Shown here in pieces: positions 7,592 through 14,323 of a DNA stretch of 44,101 nucleotides. Each line of letters begins with the position of its first letter. Position 1 is the first letter of the stretch. The notes under the pieces are model-generated. The model saw nothing but the letters and a program-made list of their open reading frames with translations, did no database searches and was not told the origin of the DNA. The position numbers were made by a program, and so were the translations under genes. Origin of the DNA: a virus; IMG/VR virus record IMGVR_UViG_3300037541_000077, positions 1-44,101 of that record; one strand, given 5' to 3'.

Positions 7592-7604
7592 TGTGAATGT
7601 AAAC
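7592..7604 (-). repeat. 13-nt leader repeat, copy A
   Basis: Minus strand GTTTACATTCACA ends 1 nt before the ATG at 7590. An identical 13-mer ends 2 nt before the ATG of the next upstream gene (7940-7952). Neither gene has a Shine-Dalgarno, so this may be the translation or regulatory signal for these early genes (inference). Confidence 0.55.
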
Positions 7605-7616
7605 AAGTGAACAAGC

Positions 7617-7658
7617 GTAGCTTGTAGGCTACAGAAAAGCGTCGGATAAGTGACGCTT
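7617..7658 (-). promoter_or_regulatory. Structured intergenic element, copy 1
   Basis: Two perfect hairpins in a row: AAGCGTC/GACGCTT with an 8-nt loop (7637-7658) and GTAGC/GCTAC with a 6-nt loop (7617-7632). On the minus strand the first stem runs into UUCUGUAG. The same order of 7-bp hairpin, CTACAGAAA and small GTAG hairpin appears at 7204-7245. Confidence 0.45.
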
Positions 7659-7703
7659 AAGTGTAACCAACAGTCGAGTGTAACGAGACACTAAGGCTGA
7701 AGA

Positions 7704-7937
7704 TCAGACGAGTTGAAGGTAAGAAGTGCGCTTAGTGTTAACGCAGTTCTTGTTAACCCAGAACCCAAGCGACATGTTGGGATTGAGCAATAGGTTCATG
7801 ATAGCCCGGCGGCTAACGTTGGTGTACTCATACTCGTAGCCGTTCTCGAATGTAACGTAGGCAACACCGTTGAACGGGTCAACCTGCAGATACGAGACAG
7901 CATCAGAGGTACGAGGAGCAATGTTGAAAGTAGGCAT
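7704..7937 (-). CDS. KTSC-domain protein, probably the first gene of the early region
   Basis: 77 aa from MPTFNIAPRTSDAVSYLQVD at 7937. The body, VTFENGYEYEYTNVSRRAI and a C-terminal NLLLNPNMSLGFWVNKN, matches the small KTSC-type fold (beta strands, then helix with SxGxxxN), known from phages and some lysyl-tRNA synthetases. KTSC function is not established; nucleic acid binding has been suggested. The longer frame from 7982 would run into the hairpin at 7963-7982 and was rejected. The 13-nt leader repeat lies 2 nt upstream of the chosen ATG. Confidence 0.7.
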   Translation of the reverse strand: MPTFNIAPRTSDAVSYLQVDPFNGVAYVTFENGYEYEYTNVSRRAIMNLLLNPNMSLGFWVNKNCVNTKRTSYLQLV

Positions 7938-7939
7938 GT

Positions 7940-7952
7940 TGTGAATGTAAAC
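7940..7952 (-). repeat. 13-nt leader repeat, copy B
   Basis: Identical to the copy at 7592-7604 (minus strand GTTTACATTCACA), located 2 nt before the ATG of the KTSC gene. Confidence 0.55.
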
Positions 7953-7962
7953 GTTGAATGTG

Positions 7963-7982
7963 TTGCGACCTTGTGATCGCAA
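7963..7982 (-). promoter_or_regulatory. Leader hairpin
   Basis: A perfect 6-bp stem TTGCGA/TCGCAA with an 8-nt loop, directly 3' of the tRNA-like fold and 5' of leader repeat copy B in the presumed early transcript. Confidence 0.4.
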
Positions 7983-8030
7983 TGACTAGCCAGGGACTCG
8001 AACCCTGGTGTACGCCGGTGCATACTAGCC
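7983..8030 (-). ncRNA. tRNA acceptor/T-arm-like minihelix
   Basis: On the minus strand a canonical T arm (CAGGG, loop TTCGAGT, CCCTG; 8007 to 7991) is followed without gap by GCTAGTC and A. GCTAGTC pairs with GGCTAGT at 8030-8024 (7 bp, two G-U). This gives a 12-bp stacked acceptor plus T-arm helix as in a tRNA, but only 16 nt separate the two 5' strands, so D and anticodon arms are absent and no full tRNA could be folded. It may be a tRNA-like leader element, a relic of a tRNA, or an attachment-site fragment. Confidence 0.4.
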
Positions 8031-8213
8031 GGTGTGCCATGAGCAAACAAAGCGTGTGGCTCCGCTGGGCGAGTGGCAACGAGCCACCCTTGTCGTGTCT
8101 ACCACACCTCCCGGTCAAGAACCCATGCCGGTCGTCGCTGTCTACCGGTTGCTCCGGAAGCGGTGTGCTTATTCGGTTGTCAAGGTTCGGCGAGGTGGTG
8201 AGTGGTGATTGAA

Positions 8214-8254
8214 GATCGAGACTCTCCTCCCCCTTAACAGGGAGAGTCGAGATC
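8214..8254. repeat. Long imperfect inverted repeat
   Basis: GATC, a 2-nt mismatch, then 8 paired bases GACTCTCC/GGAGAGTC plus a G-T pair around a loop. It has no T tract on either side, so it is not a normal terminator. It lies in the presumed genome-end region. Confidence 0.4.
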
Positions 8255-8505
8255 AAGATCATCAACCACTCATCCAAGGGTCATCATACAGCCTCTGGAG
8301 CCGGTTGAGCGGTGGACAGTCGGTTGAAGTGGCACAATGGCTGGGTGGAACCTGGCGGAACCCATTGCAGCGCAGTGGTTATTAGCGGTGCTTATCTGTC
8401 CCATCAGATTTGCTAATGAGACGGCAAACAGATCACTTGAAATCTAGTGACACCAAGGCATCTGCCCTACTCCTTGCCCCAGGTTTCGCCAGGTAACACC
8501 CGCAT

Positions 8506-8623
8506 GGACACAGGTGGACACGGCTGGACACAGGCTCAGGCGAGGACAAACCAGGCGGGACCAGGGATGTGCCTGCTTGCGTACCTGCGTATGTGACAGG
8601 TGCGCGGACACGTGGACACGGCT
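8506..8623. repeat. GGACAC short repeat array
   Basis: Five exact GGACAC copies (starts 8506, 8516, 8526, 8606, 8614) on the plus strand, with the 11-mer TGGACACGGCT twice (8515-8525 and 8613-8623). The array sits in the non-coding region at the presumed genome ends, comparable in position to the short repeats beside the T7 terminal repeats. Confidence 0.5.
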
Positions 8624-8731
8624 ACGACCCGTACCCCCACGGGGGATGCTGCGGCCGCCGCTATCCGTATAAGGCTTCACAAATTTTTGTTCGGATTCAT
8701 CAGACCCCTCTACAATCGTCTGTAAGAGGTT

Positions 8732-9049
8732 TTACCCTTTATCGGCCTCCTTATACCAAGGAGCAGTTAGACGCATCTCAGGGAGGCTTGTAGACCCCTC
8801 TGAGAGCGTTTCTGTGTAAATAGGAGGTGGAATAACAGGATCTACCTTATCCATCTCCTCATGGTACTCCTTAATAGCTTCATCTACCTCTACTTTAATC
8901 CGTGCATCAAGGAATTTCTCCTCTAGCCACCAAAGTAAAGCAAAGACCAAATGATCCCACCAAGGAATACCACGACTCCAATGCCGACGAAGAACCTTAA
9001 ACTCATTTAATCTAAGAGTCAACTCGTTTATTCGTTGTTCTTTTCCCAC
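8732..9049 (-). CDS. Hypothetical protein after thyX, 105 aa
   Basis: Begins with GTG at 9049, 22 nt inside the end of thyX, with GAGG just upstream. The N-terminal half has a helix (INELTLRLNEFKVLRRHW) and an aromatic hydrophobic stretch (WWDHLVFALLWWLEEKF) that could be a membrane-associated amphipathic helix. The second half is acidic, then Pro-rich (VDPVIPPPIY). It is the last gene before the genome-end region. No family recognised. Confidence 0.6.
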   Translation of the reverse strand: MGKEQRINELTLRLNEFKVLRRHWSRGIPWWDHLVFALLWWLEEKFLDARIKVEVDEAIKEYHEEMDKVDPVIPPPIYTETLSEGSTSLPEMRLTAPWYKEADKG

Positions 9050-9699
9050 ATCGCCTCACAAACATTAGGAAGGTGTTGATACAGCAGGTCTTGTACTTGA
9101 CCGGCTATCTGTGCGTGTTCCCGTTGCGTTCCATTAGCGGTACGAAGGTCACAATAATGCAACCAAGACCTAATACTTCCATTCATGTACATCTTAGTTG
9201 GAGTAGCCAGCGGTAACACCTCTCTTGCACACTCTTTAGCGATGCCAGCTTCAAGCAGTTTCTTATATACCAACTCCGAATGTTTAAACAGTTGTTTTAC
9301 TTCCTGTTGAAGGAATAGGTCTTCATCTTCTATTTCAATACTATTTTGTCTATTCTTTAAATCTTGCAGTCTCAATTGAGGTACAACGGGACTACCAAGT
9401 TGAGATGCATTAGCGTACCGTTGACTAAACTCTTGAAAGCTAAAGGAACGGTGCCTAAGGATCTGTGCAGCAATAGACCGAGTAGTATTAATTTGTACAC
9501 ACATGTTCACCATTTCAAAAGGTGACCAATGGTTATGTTCAATAAGATATTTAATCAACCTAGCACTTGTCTGAGTGTTGGTTTGATTAGATGGGTTAGA
9601 TACCCGTGCCATGTAGCTGATAAGTTCTTCAGCTTCGGGAGTGATGTGGATCAGTTGAACAGAGTGAAACAAAGGTTGAACGGAGTGGGTGGGACTCAT
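9028..9699 (-). CDS. thyX: Flavin-dependent thymidylate synthase ThyX
   Basis: 223 aa. ThyX converts dUMP to dTMP using methylene-tetrahydrofolate, NAD(P)H and FAD. The signature RHRxxSxQxxSxR is present as RHRSFSFQEFSQRY at residues 82-95, and LPLATPTKMYMNGSIRSWLHY matches the conserved C-terminal region. It complements the ribonucleotide reductase and MazG-like genes in supplying nucleotides for phage DNA. It is separated from the large terminase by a 200-nt gap containing promoter copy 2 and a terminator-like hairpin, so it may have its own late transcript (inference). Confidence 0.95.
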   Translation of the reverse strand: MSPTHSVQPLFHSVQLIHITPEAEELISYMARVSNPSNQTNTQTSARLIKYLIEHNHWSPFEMVNMCVQINTTRSIAAQILRHRSFSFQEFSQRYANASQLGSPVVPQLRLQDLKNRQNSIEIEDEDLFLQQEVKQLFKHSELVYKKLLEAGIAKECAREVLPLATPTKMYMNGSIRSWLHYCDLRTANGTQREHAQIAGQVQDLLYQHLPNVCEAMWEKNNE

Positions 9700-9820
9700 A
9701 AGGTTGTTTAAAACTTAGTAATTACGTTACCAGACAGTAGGATCTTAGTTCTCAGATTTCCAAGATTCAAAAGGGGGAGGAGAATAGATGAAATAAAGTG
9801 TTCTCTATCCAGTAGAAAAA

Positions 9821-9844
9821 GGAGGAGATTTTTAGGTCTCCCCC
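9821..9844 (-). terminator. Rho-independent terminator candidate
   Basis: On the minus strand GGGGGAGA, 8-nt loop CCTAAAAA, TCTCCTCC (8 pairs, one G-T) followed by TTTTT. It lies about 30 nt downstream of candidate promoter copy 2 and about 120 nt upstream of thyX. Confidence 0.6.
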
Positions 9845-9874
9845 AATTACAGGAGTTGGGTCCACCCTCCCTTC

Positions 9875-9895
9875 CCCTGTATACGGGTGGGATGT
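9875..9895 (-). promoter_or_regulatory. Candidate phage promoter, copy 2 (after large terminase)
   Basis: All 21 bases match the sequence at 5026-5046, on the same strand, beginning 3 nt after the large terminase stop. It is followed by GGAAGGG. The position near the right end is comparable to the T7 phi-OR promoter, which lies close to the right end and can act as a secondary origin (inference). Confidence 0.6.
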
Positions 9896-9898
9896 GTC

Positions 9899-11662
9899 TT
9901 AAACCCAGGTGGGGACACTGTTTTTAGAAGTTCCTCTTGCTTGTCTTTTTTGGTCTAAATTCATACCTAAAACAAGGTGATTTGTCTCACTTTGAGGGTC
10001 ATCTAAAAAGGCAGTAAGCATGTCGTTCCACTCTTCTATTTTACGTTGTTTGACTGTCTCCTGAGCAGAGATGCCCATGGCATCGGTAAAGTACTTAACG
10101 CCTTGTGCTAAAGAGTCTAATCTGTCGTCGTGTTTAATGGCGTACTTTTCCCGACACATTCTACTCATTTGGTAGAAGAGCATGTACAGGAGTCGTTTCT
10201 CTGGAGCTTCATCTTTATTAGAAGAGTAGTCCCATTCTACAACACCACGATCAACGATGAGTCGGTGTTGGTTCATAATGGGTTCAAGAGCGTCAATAAT
10301 CCGTTCTTCTTTACGAACATTAGCTCGTACTTCTTCAACACCAATGTTTTGTTTAGTTTGTTGAAGGTGTTTTTTAAAGAGTTCTGAAACAATACCATCA
10401 CCAAAGTTAGTCTCAATGACAAGTTTGGTAACGTTATACTTTTTACAACCTCTAAGGATGTCTAACAGAGTGTTGTCGGAGTAACCGTCGCGGTATGCAC
10501 GTACCTCGTGGACGTAAAGGAAGCCATTCTTTTGGCTTATGTACGTTGCTGCTGTTTCGTCTGTGCCTCTACCTGACGGGTCAATGCTGCATATCGTTTC
10601 AGAGTATTCACTCCACTCTCCTTGAAGCTGCATCGGGGAGTAGAAATAATCACCTGGTAAGCCAACCGTAGGCAGATCCTTGAGAACATTACGAGGATCA
10701 CTGCACCACACAACAGAATCCGGCGCTTGAGTTGGATTAACGGAGGTAATGATAAGGTCTTGGAACTTAAGTGGGAACTTTTCTGCATCACTAAGACTCG
10801 TATCAAGCATAAATTGGAGCATAAAGTTGCTCCGACCCATTGCTGCTTCTCGTTCCAACAAATCATCACTACTGAATCGGTCTGGGTCTGTTACATCCCA
10901 TGCTTCAGCACCGTTATCGATGTCTTCTTGGAGTTGAGGAGCGATTAATCCTTCGTAATTAGATAATTTACGTGGTACTCTAGCTGGCCAAACAAAGGGT
11001 CTGTAGTTACGTTCAGCTAGTTTACGGTAGATGGTGAAGGTTGTCTGTGGTGTACCGAGATACATGATTCGGCTATCCTGTTTAGGGGTAAGGATAGACT
11101 CAGCCTCCGTGCAGAGTTGAAGGAGTTTCTCACGCATCATCTCAGTCATGGAGTTACCAGGTACCTCGATGTCATCAAGAATCATCAGGTCAGCACGAGA
11201 ACCCGTCAGCTGGCCCGTAATACCAACAGACTTAACACTAGGAGCTTGGTGAGGGCTGCAATTAACATCAAACGAAATGCGACTCCAACGAGCATCATCG
11301 CTTTTGGGTCGGAGGTGTGATAACCAAGGCGTTTCAATGATCAGTTTCTGTAAGAAGATGGACATGTTATCTGCTCGTTCTTTAGAAGCGGAGATAATCA
11401 TGATCTTTTTCTCAGCGTTATTGAACAAGGTCCACAACACAAAGGCTCCGGTAATCCAGGATTTACCTACACCACGAAAAGCTTGGATCTGTAAACGTTT
11501 AGGACCGTGTTGTAGGTAGTCGGCAATAGCGTATTGAGCACGTGTTGGGGAGGGAAGATCCAGTTGTCCCCAAAGTGCTTGTAGAAATAGTTTAAAGTCC
11601 TGTTGAAGGGACTCTAACACGGAGTCCCCTCTAGAAGGCGCTGTACGGCGTTTTGTAGGCAT
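9899..11662 (-). CDS. Terminase large subunit (T7 gp19-like)
   Basis: 587 aa packaging ATPase and nuclease. N-terminal motor: Walker A in QAFRGVGKSW, Walker B LMILDDIEV, coupling motif around MYLGTPQT. C-terminal RNase H-type nuclease: CSIDPSGRGTDE, VIETNFGDG and HDDRLDSLAQGV supply the acidic metal ligands. Length equals T7 gp19 (586 aa). It cuts and packages concatemeric DNA into the prohead through the portal. The small-subunit-like gene lies 2.2 kb upstream, separated by an HNH gene and two low-complexity proteins, unlike T7 where they are nearly adjacent. Confidence 0.97.
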   Translation of the reverse strand: MPTKRRTAPSRGDSVLESLQQDFKLFLQALWGQLDLPSPTRAQYAIADYLQHGPKRLQIQAFRGVGKSWITGAFVLWTLFNNAEKKIMIISASKERADNMSIFLQKLIIETPWLSHLRPKSDDARWSRISFDVNCSPHQAPSVKSVGITGQLTGSRADLMILDDIEVPGNSMTEMMREKLLQLCTEAESILTPKQDSRIMYLGTPQTTFTIYRKLAERNYRPFVWPARVPRKLSNYEGLIAPQLQEDIDNGAEAWDVTDPDRFSSDDLLEREAAMGRSNFMLQFMLDTSLSDAEKFPLKFQDLIITSVNPTQAPDSVVWCSDPRNVLKDLPTVGLPGDYFYSPMQLQGEWSEYSETICSIDPSGRGTDETAATYISQKNGFLYVHEVRAYRDGYSDNTLLDILRGCKKYNVTKLVIETNFGDGIVSELFKKHLQQTKQNIGVEEVRANVRKEERIIDALEPIMNQHRLIVDRGVVEWDYSSNKDEAPEKRLLYMLFYQMSRMCREKYAIKHDDRLDSLAQGVKYFTDAMGISAQETVKQRKIEEWNDMLTAFLDDPQSETNHLVLGMNLDQKRQARGTSKNSVPTWV

Positions 11663-11721
11663 GTATGGTAGAATGTACCTAAAGGTGGTTTAAGGGGCCT
11701 TGTAGAAGCTTGTAGGTGCCT

Positions 11722-12597
11722 TTAACGTTGGAATAGACCTTGACGTTCGTGGGGTTGATCAACAGTACCTATCATCCCAAAAGGACCAAACCTTTCTTGT
11801 GAGGGTGCTTCAGCAGGAATCAAAGAACGACTAAATCTAACGCTACCAGCTTTAGTTCCTATTGATTTAGGCTTAGCAACTGGTTTAAGTTTAGCAACAG
11901 GTGCTGGTTTAGGAGTTGGTTTAGGGCTAGGAGTACGTGTAGGTGCAGGTGTTGCAGGGGGTGCAAATCGAACACTTGCTGTTGATTTTGTTGAAATCCC
12001 AGTACCAGAAAGATTTTTAAGTGCTTGATCAATATCTATACCAGGTTCAAAATCTAACCCAGGTTGTTGACTTGTAGGTTGAAGTTTGTTGTGATACTTT
12101 TTAGGGATGACACGTACATAACCTGTTACATCGTCAACATCTACTACATACTTATCTCCATAAGCAGCGTGGACTTTAGATTCAACCGTATCTTTGAATA
12201 CTTTGAACTCTGGATCAGATAAAGATACGTACTCATTTGAACCTCCAGAAGCCAATCGAACATTATGTTCAACAATTGTAGGTTTACCACCAGATACAAA
12301 TTGATGCTCGGTAGATTCAGATACTTTCTTGGCTTCCTTTTTTAATTGAGAAAGATTTTCACGTTCTGCTTCTGTTTTAAATAAACGTTCTTCTTTGGAT
12401 CGTTTAACATCAGCAGTTTCTTTAGTACTGTAGTTTTCAGCAGAAAGTCGTCCACCTTCTTTTTTACGTACCCGCAGTTTATCCCCATTAGGTAGCTCAT
12501 AAAGGTTACCACCGGACAAAGAAGGTTTATCTTCTAAGTATGTTTGAGCGGCTTTAATTGCGTCAGATCTTGTTTCAACAGGAATAAATTCTGGCAT
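11722..12597 (-). CDS. Hypothetical protein, possibly a degenerate HNH-type fold
   Basis: 291 aa. The N-terminal third is charged and helical (KRSKEERLFKTEAERENLS). The central part, IVEHNVRLASGGSNEYVSLS, looks like the DH..P.S.GGSN core of HNH nucleases, but the expected Asp/His pair reads EH and no zinc Cys pairs are present. The C-terminal part is Pro/Lys-rich low complexity (PSPKPTPKPAPVAKLKPVAK). Start ATG 12597 is only 1 nt from the terminator T tract. Position just before the large terminase suggests a packaging or virion role (inference). Confidence 0.6.
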   Translation of the reverse strand: MPEFIPVETRSDAIKAAQTYLEDKPSLSGGNLYELPNGDKLRVRKKEGGRLSAENYSTKETADVKRSKEERLFKTEAERENLSQLKKEAKKVSESTEHQFVSGGKPTIVEHNVRLASGGSNEYVSLSDPEFKVFKDTVESKVHAAYGDKYVVDVDDVTGYVRVIPKKYHNKLQPTSQQPGLDFEPGIDIDQALKNLSGTGISTKSTASVRFAPPATPAPTRTPSPKPTPKPAPVAKLKPVAKPKSIGTKAGSVRFSRSLIPAEAPSQERFGPFGMIGTVDQPHERQGLFQR

Positions 12598-12598
12598 G

Positions 12599-12625
12599 AA
12601 AAAAGCCGCCCCGGTTTGGAGCGGC
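12599..12625 (-). terminator. Rho-independent terminator
   Basis: Minus strand GCCGCTCC, loop AAACC, GGGGCGGC (8 pairs, one T-G) followed by TTTTTT, in the 43-nt gap between the 213-aa gene and the 291-aa gene. The T tract ends 1 nt before the next ATG, so read-through must occur for the large terminase to be made from an upstream promoter. Confidence 0.75.
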
Positions 12626-12640
12626 GGTATAATGGGTTAG

Positions 12641-13282
12641 TTACTTCTTTTTTTTCTTTTTGGTTTCAGGCGTAACAGCATCCTTAGCATTAAGATCCGG
12701 TACACCAGTCTTAGGAGAAATACCCATAGCTTTAAGGGTACCACTTATTTGCATTGCTTGGGAATCTGCTTTAGTGGAAGGCTCAGCAGCACCTTTTTGT
12801 TTTGCAACAGCAGCCCGGTGTTCAGCAAGGGTACGATACCGACCAACCGAAGTACCCTTGGTGTCTTCCTTGTCCCGGTAAGATTGAGCAGCAGCTTTAG
12901 TTTCCTGTTTAGGAGCAGCTTTAGGTGCAGGACTGGGGTTGCGCGGCATAACAGTAGTACGCTGGGCAGAAGCCTTTACGGGAGGAGTAGCTGGCTTCTT
13001 GTCAGCAGGAGTTGGCCGACGAAACTCAGGATCAGACTTACCTGCTTCTACTTTAGGAGTACGTGCTTCATCAGCAGTAAGCTGCTTGCTTTTAACGGAG
13101 TTCTTAACACTAACACGTTGAGGTGCACCACCAACGGTTTCACCTTTAGTAGTGGCACCTTTCATGGAAGAACGTGCAACTTTTGAACCACGGCGAGGAG
13201 CCATGGCACGAGCATTCTCTTCTTCACGTTGAATTTGAAGCTGTCGTTGACGCTTCCTTTGCTCAGGGGATAATGCAGGCAT
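12641..13282 (-). CDS. Basic low-complexity hypothetical protein
   Basis: 213 aa, rich in Lys, Ala, Pro, Thr and Ser, with no predicted globular domain: starts MPALSPEQRKRQRQLQIQRE and ends in a run of six lysines. Such disordered basic proteins could bind DNA or be virion-associated. The composition (TPPVKASAQRTTV, PAPKAAPKQETKAAA) looks like repeated expansions. It lies between the HNH gene and a terminator hairpin. Function unknown; a coding region is supported by length, spacing and co-orientation. Confidence 0.65.
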   Translation of the reverse strand: MPALSPEQRKRQRQLQIQREEENARAMAPRRGSKVARSSMKGATTKGETVGGAPQRVSVKNSVKSKQLTADEARTPKVEAGKSDPEFRRPTPADKKPATPPVKASAQRTTVMPRNPSPAPKAAPKQETKAAAQSYRDKEDTKGTSVGRYRTLAEHRAAVAKQKGAAEPSTKADSQAMQISGTLKAMGISPKTGVPDLNAKDAVTPETKKKKKK

Positions 13283-13284
13283 GA

Positions 13285-13614
13285 TTAGTTAATATGGGAT
13301 AAGATAAGTCCCTCTCTCAAGGGATTATGACCGAATGTAGCCCTCATAAATGAGAGCCAGTTATTGCTACCTTTAGCCTGATTACATCTCCAACAGGAGG
13401 GTACAAGGTTTGATGTAAGGTCTTCACCACCATAGCAGCGAGGACGAACGTGATCCAATGTAAGTTCATGTAATTCATAGGTTTCTCCACAGTAGACACA
13501 TTGACAATTGAAGTGCTCTTTAATGGCTCTTCTCCAGAGCCGTTTAGCTTCAGGACTTGTCATGGTTATTAGGTTTTGGAGGTAATGATCAGGTGTTGGC
13601 AGCAGCGGTGTCAT
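13285..13614 (-). CDS. HNH endonuclease
   Basis: 109 aa. HNH fold with zinc-binding pairs CVYC and CWRC, the catalytic LTLDHVRPRCYGG segment and the Asn in NLVPSCWRCNQAKG. ATG at 13614 overlaps the preceding stop as ATGA; an internal ATG before TSPEAKRLWRR is also possible. HNH proteins near terminase genes either act with the terminase in packaging or are free-standing homing endonucleases. The location between small and large terminase fits both readings. Confidence 0.88.
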   Translation of the reverse strand: MTPLLPTPDHYLQNLITMTSPEAKRLWRRAIKEHFNCQCVYCGETYELHELTLDHVRPRCYGGEDLTSNLVPSCWRCNQAKGSNNWLSFMRATFGHNPLREGLILSHIN

Positions 13615-13865
13615 GCGTAACGTTGGCCTTTGCGTGGGCGACGACGATTAGCTGATGGGTTTTCAAGTTTACCCTTTGTAGGTCCGGTATGGGAAGCATC
13701 CATTCCGTCACCGTTGCCATAAGTACCAAGTTTTCGGTTTAGTTTATTAGCATCGGTACGGATTTTCAAACCGTTGTTGGTTTTGTTGTACTTTGCTTGC
13801 TGTTTTTGTCGGCGTTGACGTGCTTTTGGATTCTGTTTGTAGTACTCAGATGTGTTTTGAGCCAT
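13611..13865 (-). CDS. Small basic conserved hypothetical protein
   Basis: 84 aa from ATG 13865, MAQNTSEYYKQNPKARQRRQ, very rich in Lys, Arg, Asn and Gln. The middle TYGNGDGMDASHT and the YYK..PKARQ start recur, as I remember, in small proteins of many marine cyanophages of unknown function. The longer frame to 13895 was rejected because it overlaps the terminase small subunit more deeply. Strong positive charge suggests DNA contact (inference). Confidence 0.65.
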   Translation of the reverse strand: MAQNTSEYYKQNPKARQRRQKQQAKYNKTNNGLKIRTDANKLNRKLGTYGNGDGMDASHTGPTKGKLENPSANRRRPRKGQRYA

Positions 13866-14097
13866 ACAGCCTCCGTTGTACCATTTCAGGATCAATTTTA
13901 GGCATTACAGACGCCAATTTATCTAGTGGATTGCCATCATAAGCAACACCACTGATGTCATTTTTGGCAAGCCAGTCACACGCCGCCTTAAGGTCTTGTG
14001 TGCTGGCTTCACCAGATTTAATTCGTTGAAGGAACTCAGTTGTTACGAGGTTATGAAGCTCGTTAAACATGTCCTCAGTGGCTTTCTTACTGGCCAT
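13846..14097 (-). CDS. Terminase small subunit-like (T7 gp18 position)
   Basis: 83 aa, close to the 89 aa of T7 gp18. Helical N-terminal region FNELHNLVTTEFLQRIKSGE, followed by STQDLKAACDWLAKNDISG, a layout similar to phage small terminases (helix-turn-helix-like followed by a short tail). Its role would be recognising concatemeric DNA and stimulating the large subunit. Assignment rests on size, layout and position; sequence identity to T7 gp18 is weak by eye. Confidence 0.65.
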   Translation of the reverse strand: MASKKATEDMFNELHNLVTTEFLQRIKSGEASTQDLKAACDWLAKNDISGVAYDGNPLDKLASVMPKIDPEMVQRRLYGSKHI

Positions 14098-14323
14098 TTC
14101 TCAGTACGATCTGATCAAGTTTATTTTCGATGCGAATCATGTGATCCTCCATCTTTTGTAGAGCTGAAGATAGTTCTTCACGTTGGACATATTTCTCTGC
14201 AATGCGAAGTTCTACACGGTCAATACGTGAGTCAACTTCATTAATGCGAGTGTGCATACGAGAATGAAGGGCAACAACAGCAGTAAAGACGGCAACAGTG
14301 CCTGAGACGATTGCTTCAATCAT
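14087..14323 (-). CDS. Small membrane protein with coiled coil (possible lysis gene)
   Basis: 78 aa from ATG 14323, which overlaps the preceding stop as ATGA; the longer frame to 14347 begins with TTG and was rejected. One membrane segment near the N terminus (IVSGTVAVFTAVVAL), then a coiled coil (RINEVDSRIDRVELRIAEKY and later helices). This shape fits a spanin-like or XhlA/holin-like partner. It sits directly after the C39 peptidase, where T7-like phages carry lysis genes. Role is inference. Confidence 0.6.
   Translation of the reverse strand: MIEAIVSGTVAVFTAVVALHSRMHTRINEVDSRIDRVELRIAEKYVQREELSSALQKMEDHMIRIENKLDQIVLRNGQ

Larger units (their letters stand above)
7938..8731. other. Non-coding GC-rich region, probable junction of the phage genome ends
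   Basis: About 790 nt without a convincing gene on either strand, between the last late gene (8732..9049) and the first early gene. It contains the leader repeat, hairpins (7963-7982, 8214-8254, an inverted CAATGG/CCATTG pair at 8335-8367), the tRNA-like fold, GGACAC repeats (8506-8623) and a perfect 7-bp GTGGCTC/GAGCCAC inverted repeat around 8053-8085. In T7-like phages the terminal repeats, host promoters and packaging signals lie here. Host sigma-70 promoters are expected but I saw no clear -35/-10 pair. Confidence 0.6.

Noticed and set aside
7983-8060. Complete tRNA gene
   Set aside because: The T arm is perfect, but no matching 5' acceptor strand exists at normal tRNA distance and no anticodon arm with T33 and a proper stem could be folded, for either type I or type II lengths.
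8174-8190. TTGACA (minus strand) as a host -35 box
   Set aside because: No TATAAT-like sequence at 16-18 nt spacing follows.
7903-8277. 124-aa frame covering the tRNA-like element
   Set aside because: It runs through the hairpins and overlaps the KTSC gene start; sequence looks non-protein-like.
8444-8680. 78-aa minus-strand frame in the non-coding region
   Set aside because: Composition follows the GGACAC repeats, no Shine-Dalgarno, no similarity to known proteins.
8700-8800. Repeated GAGGGGTCT on the minus strand (two copies) as promoters
   Set aside because: Only 9-10 nt, one copy lies in a coding region, and neither resembles the 21-bp candidate promoter.
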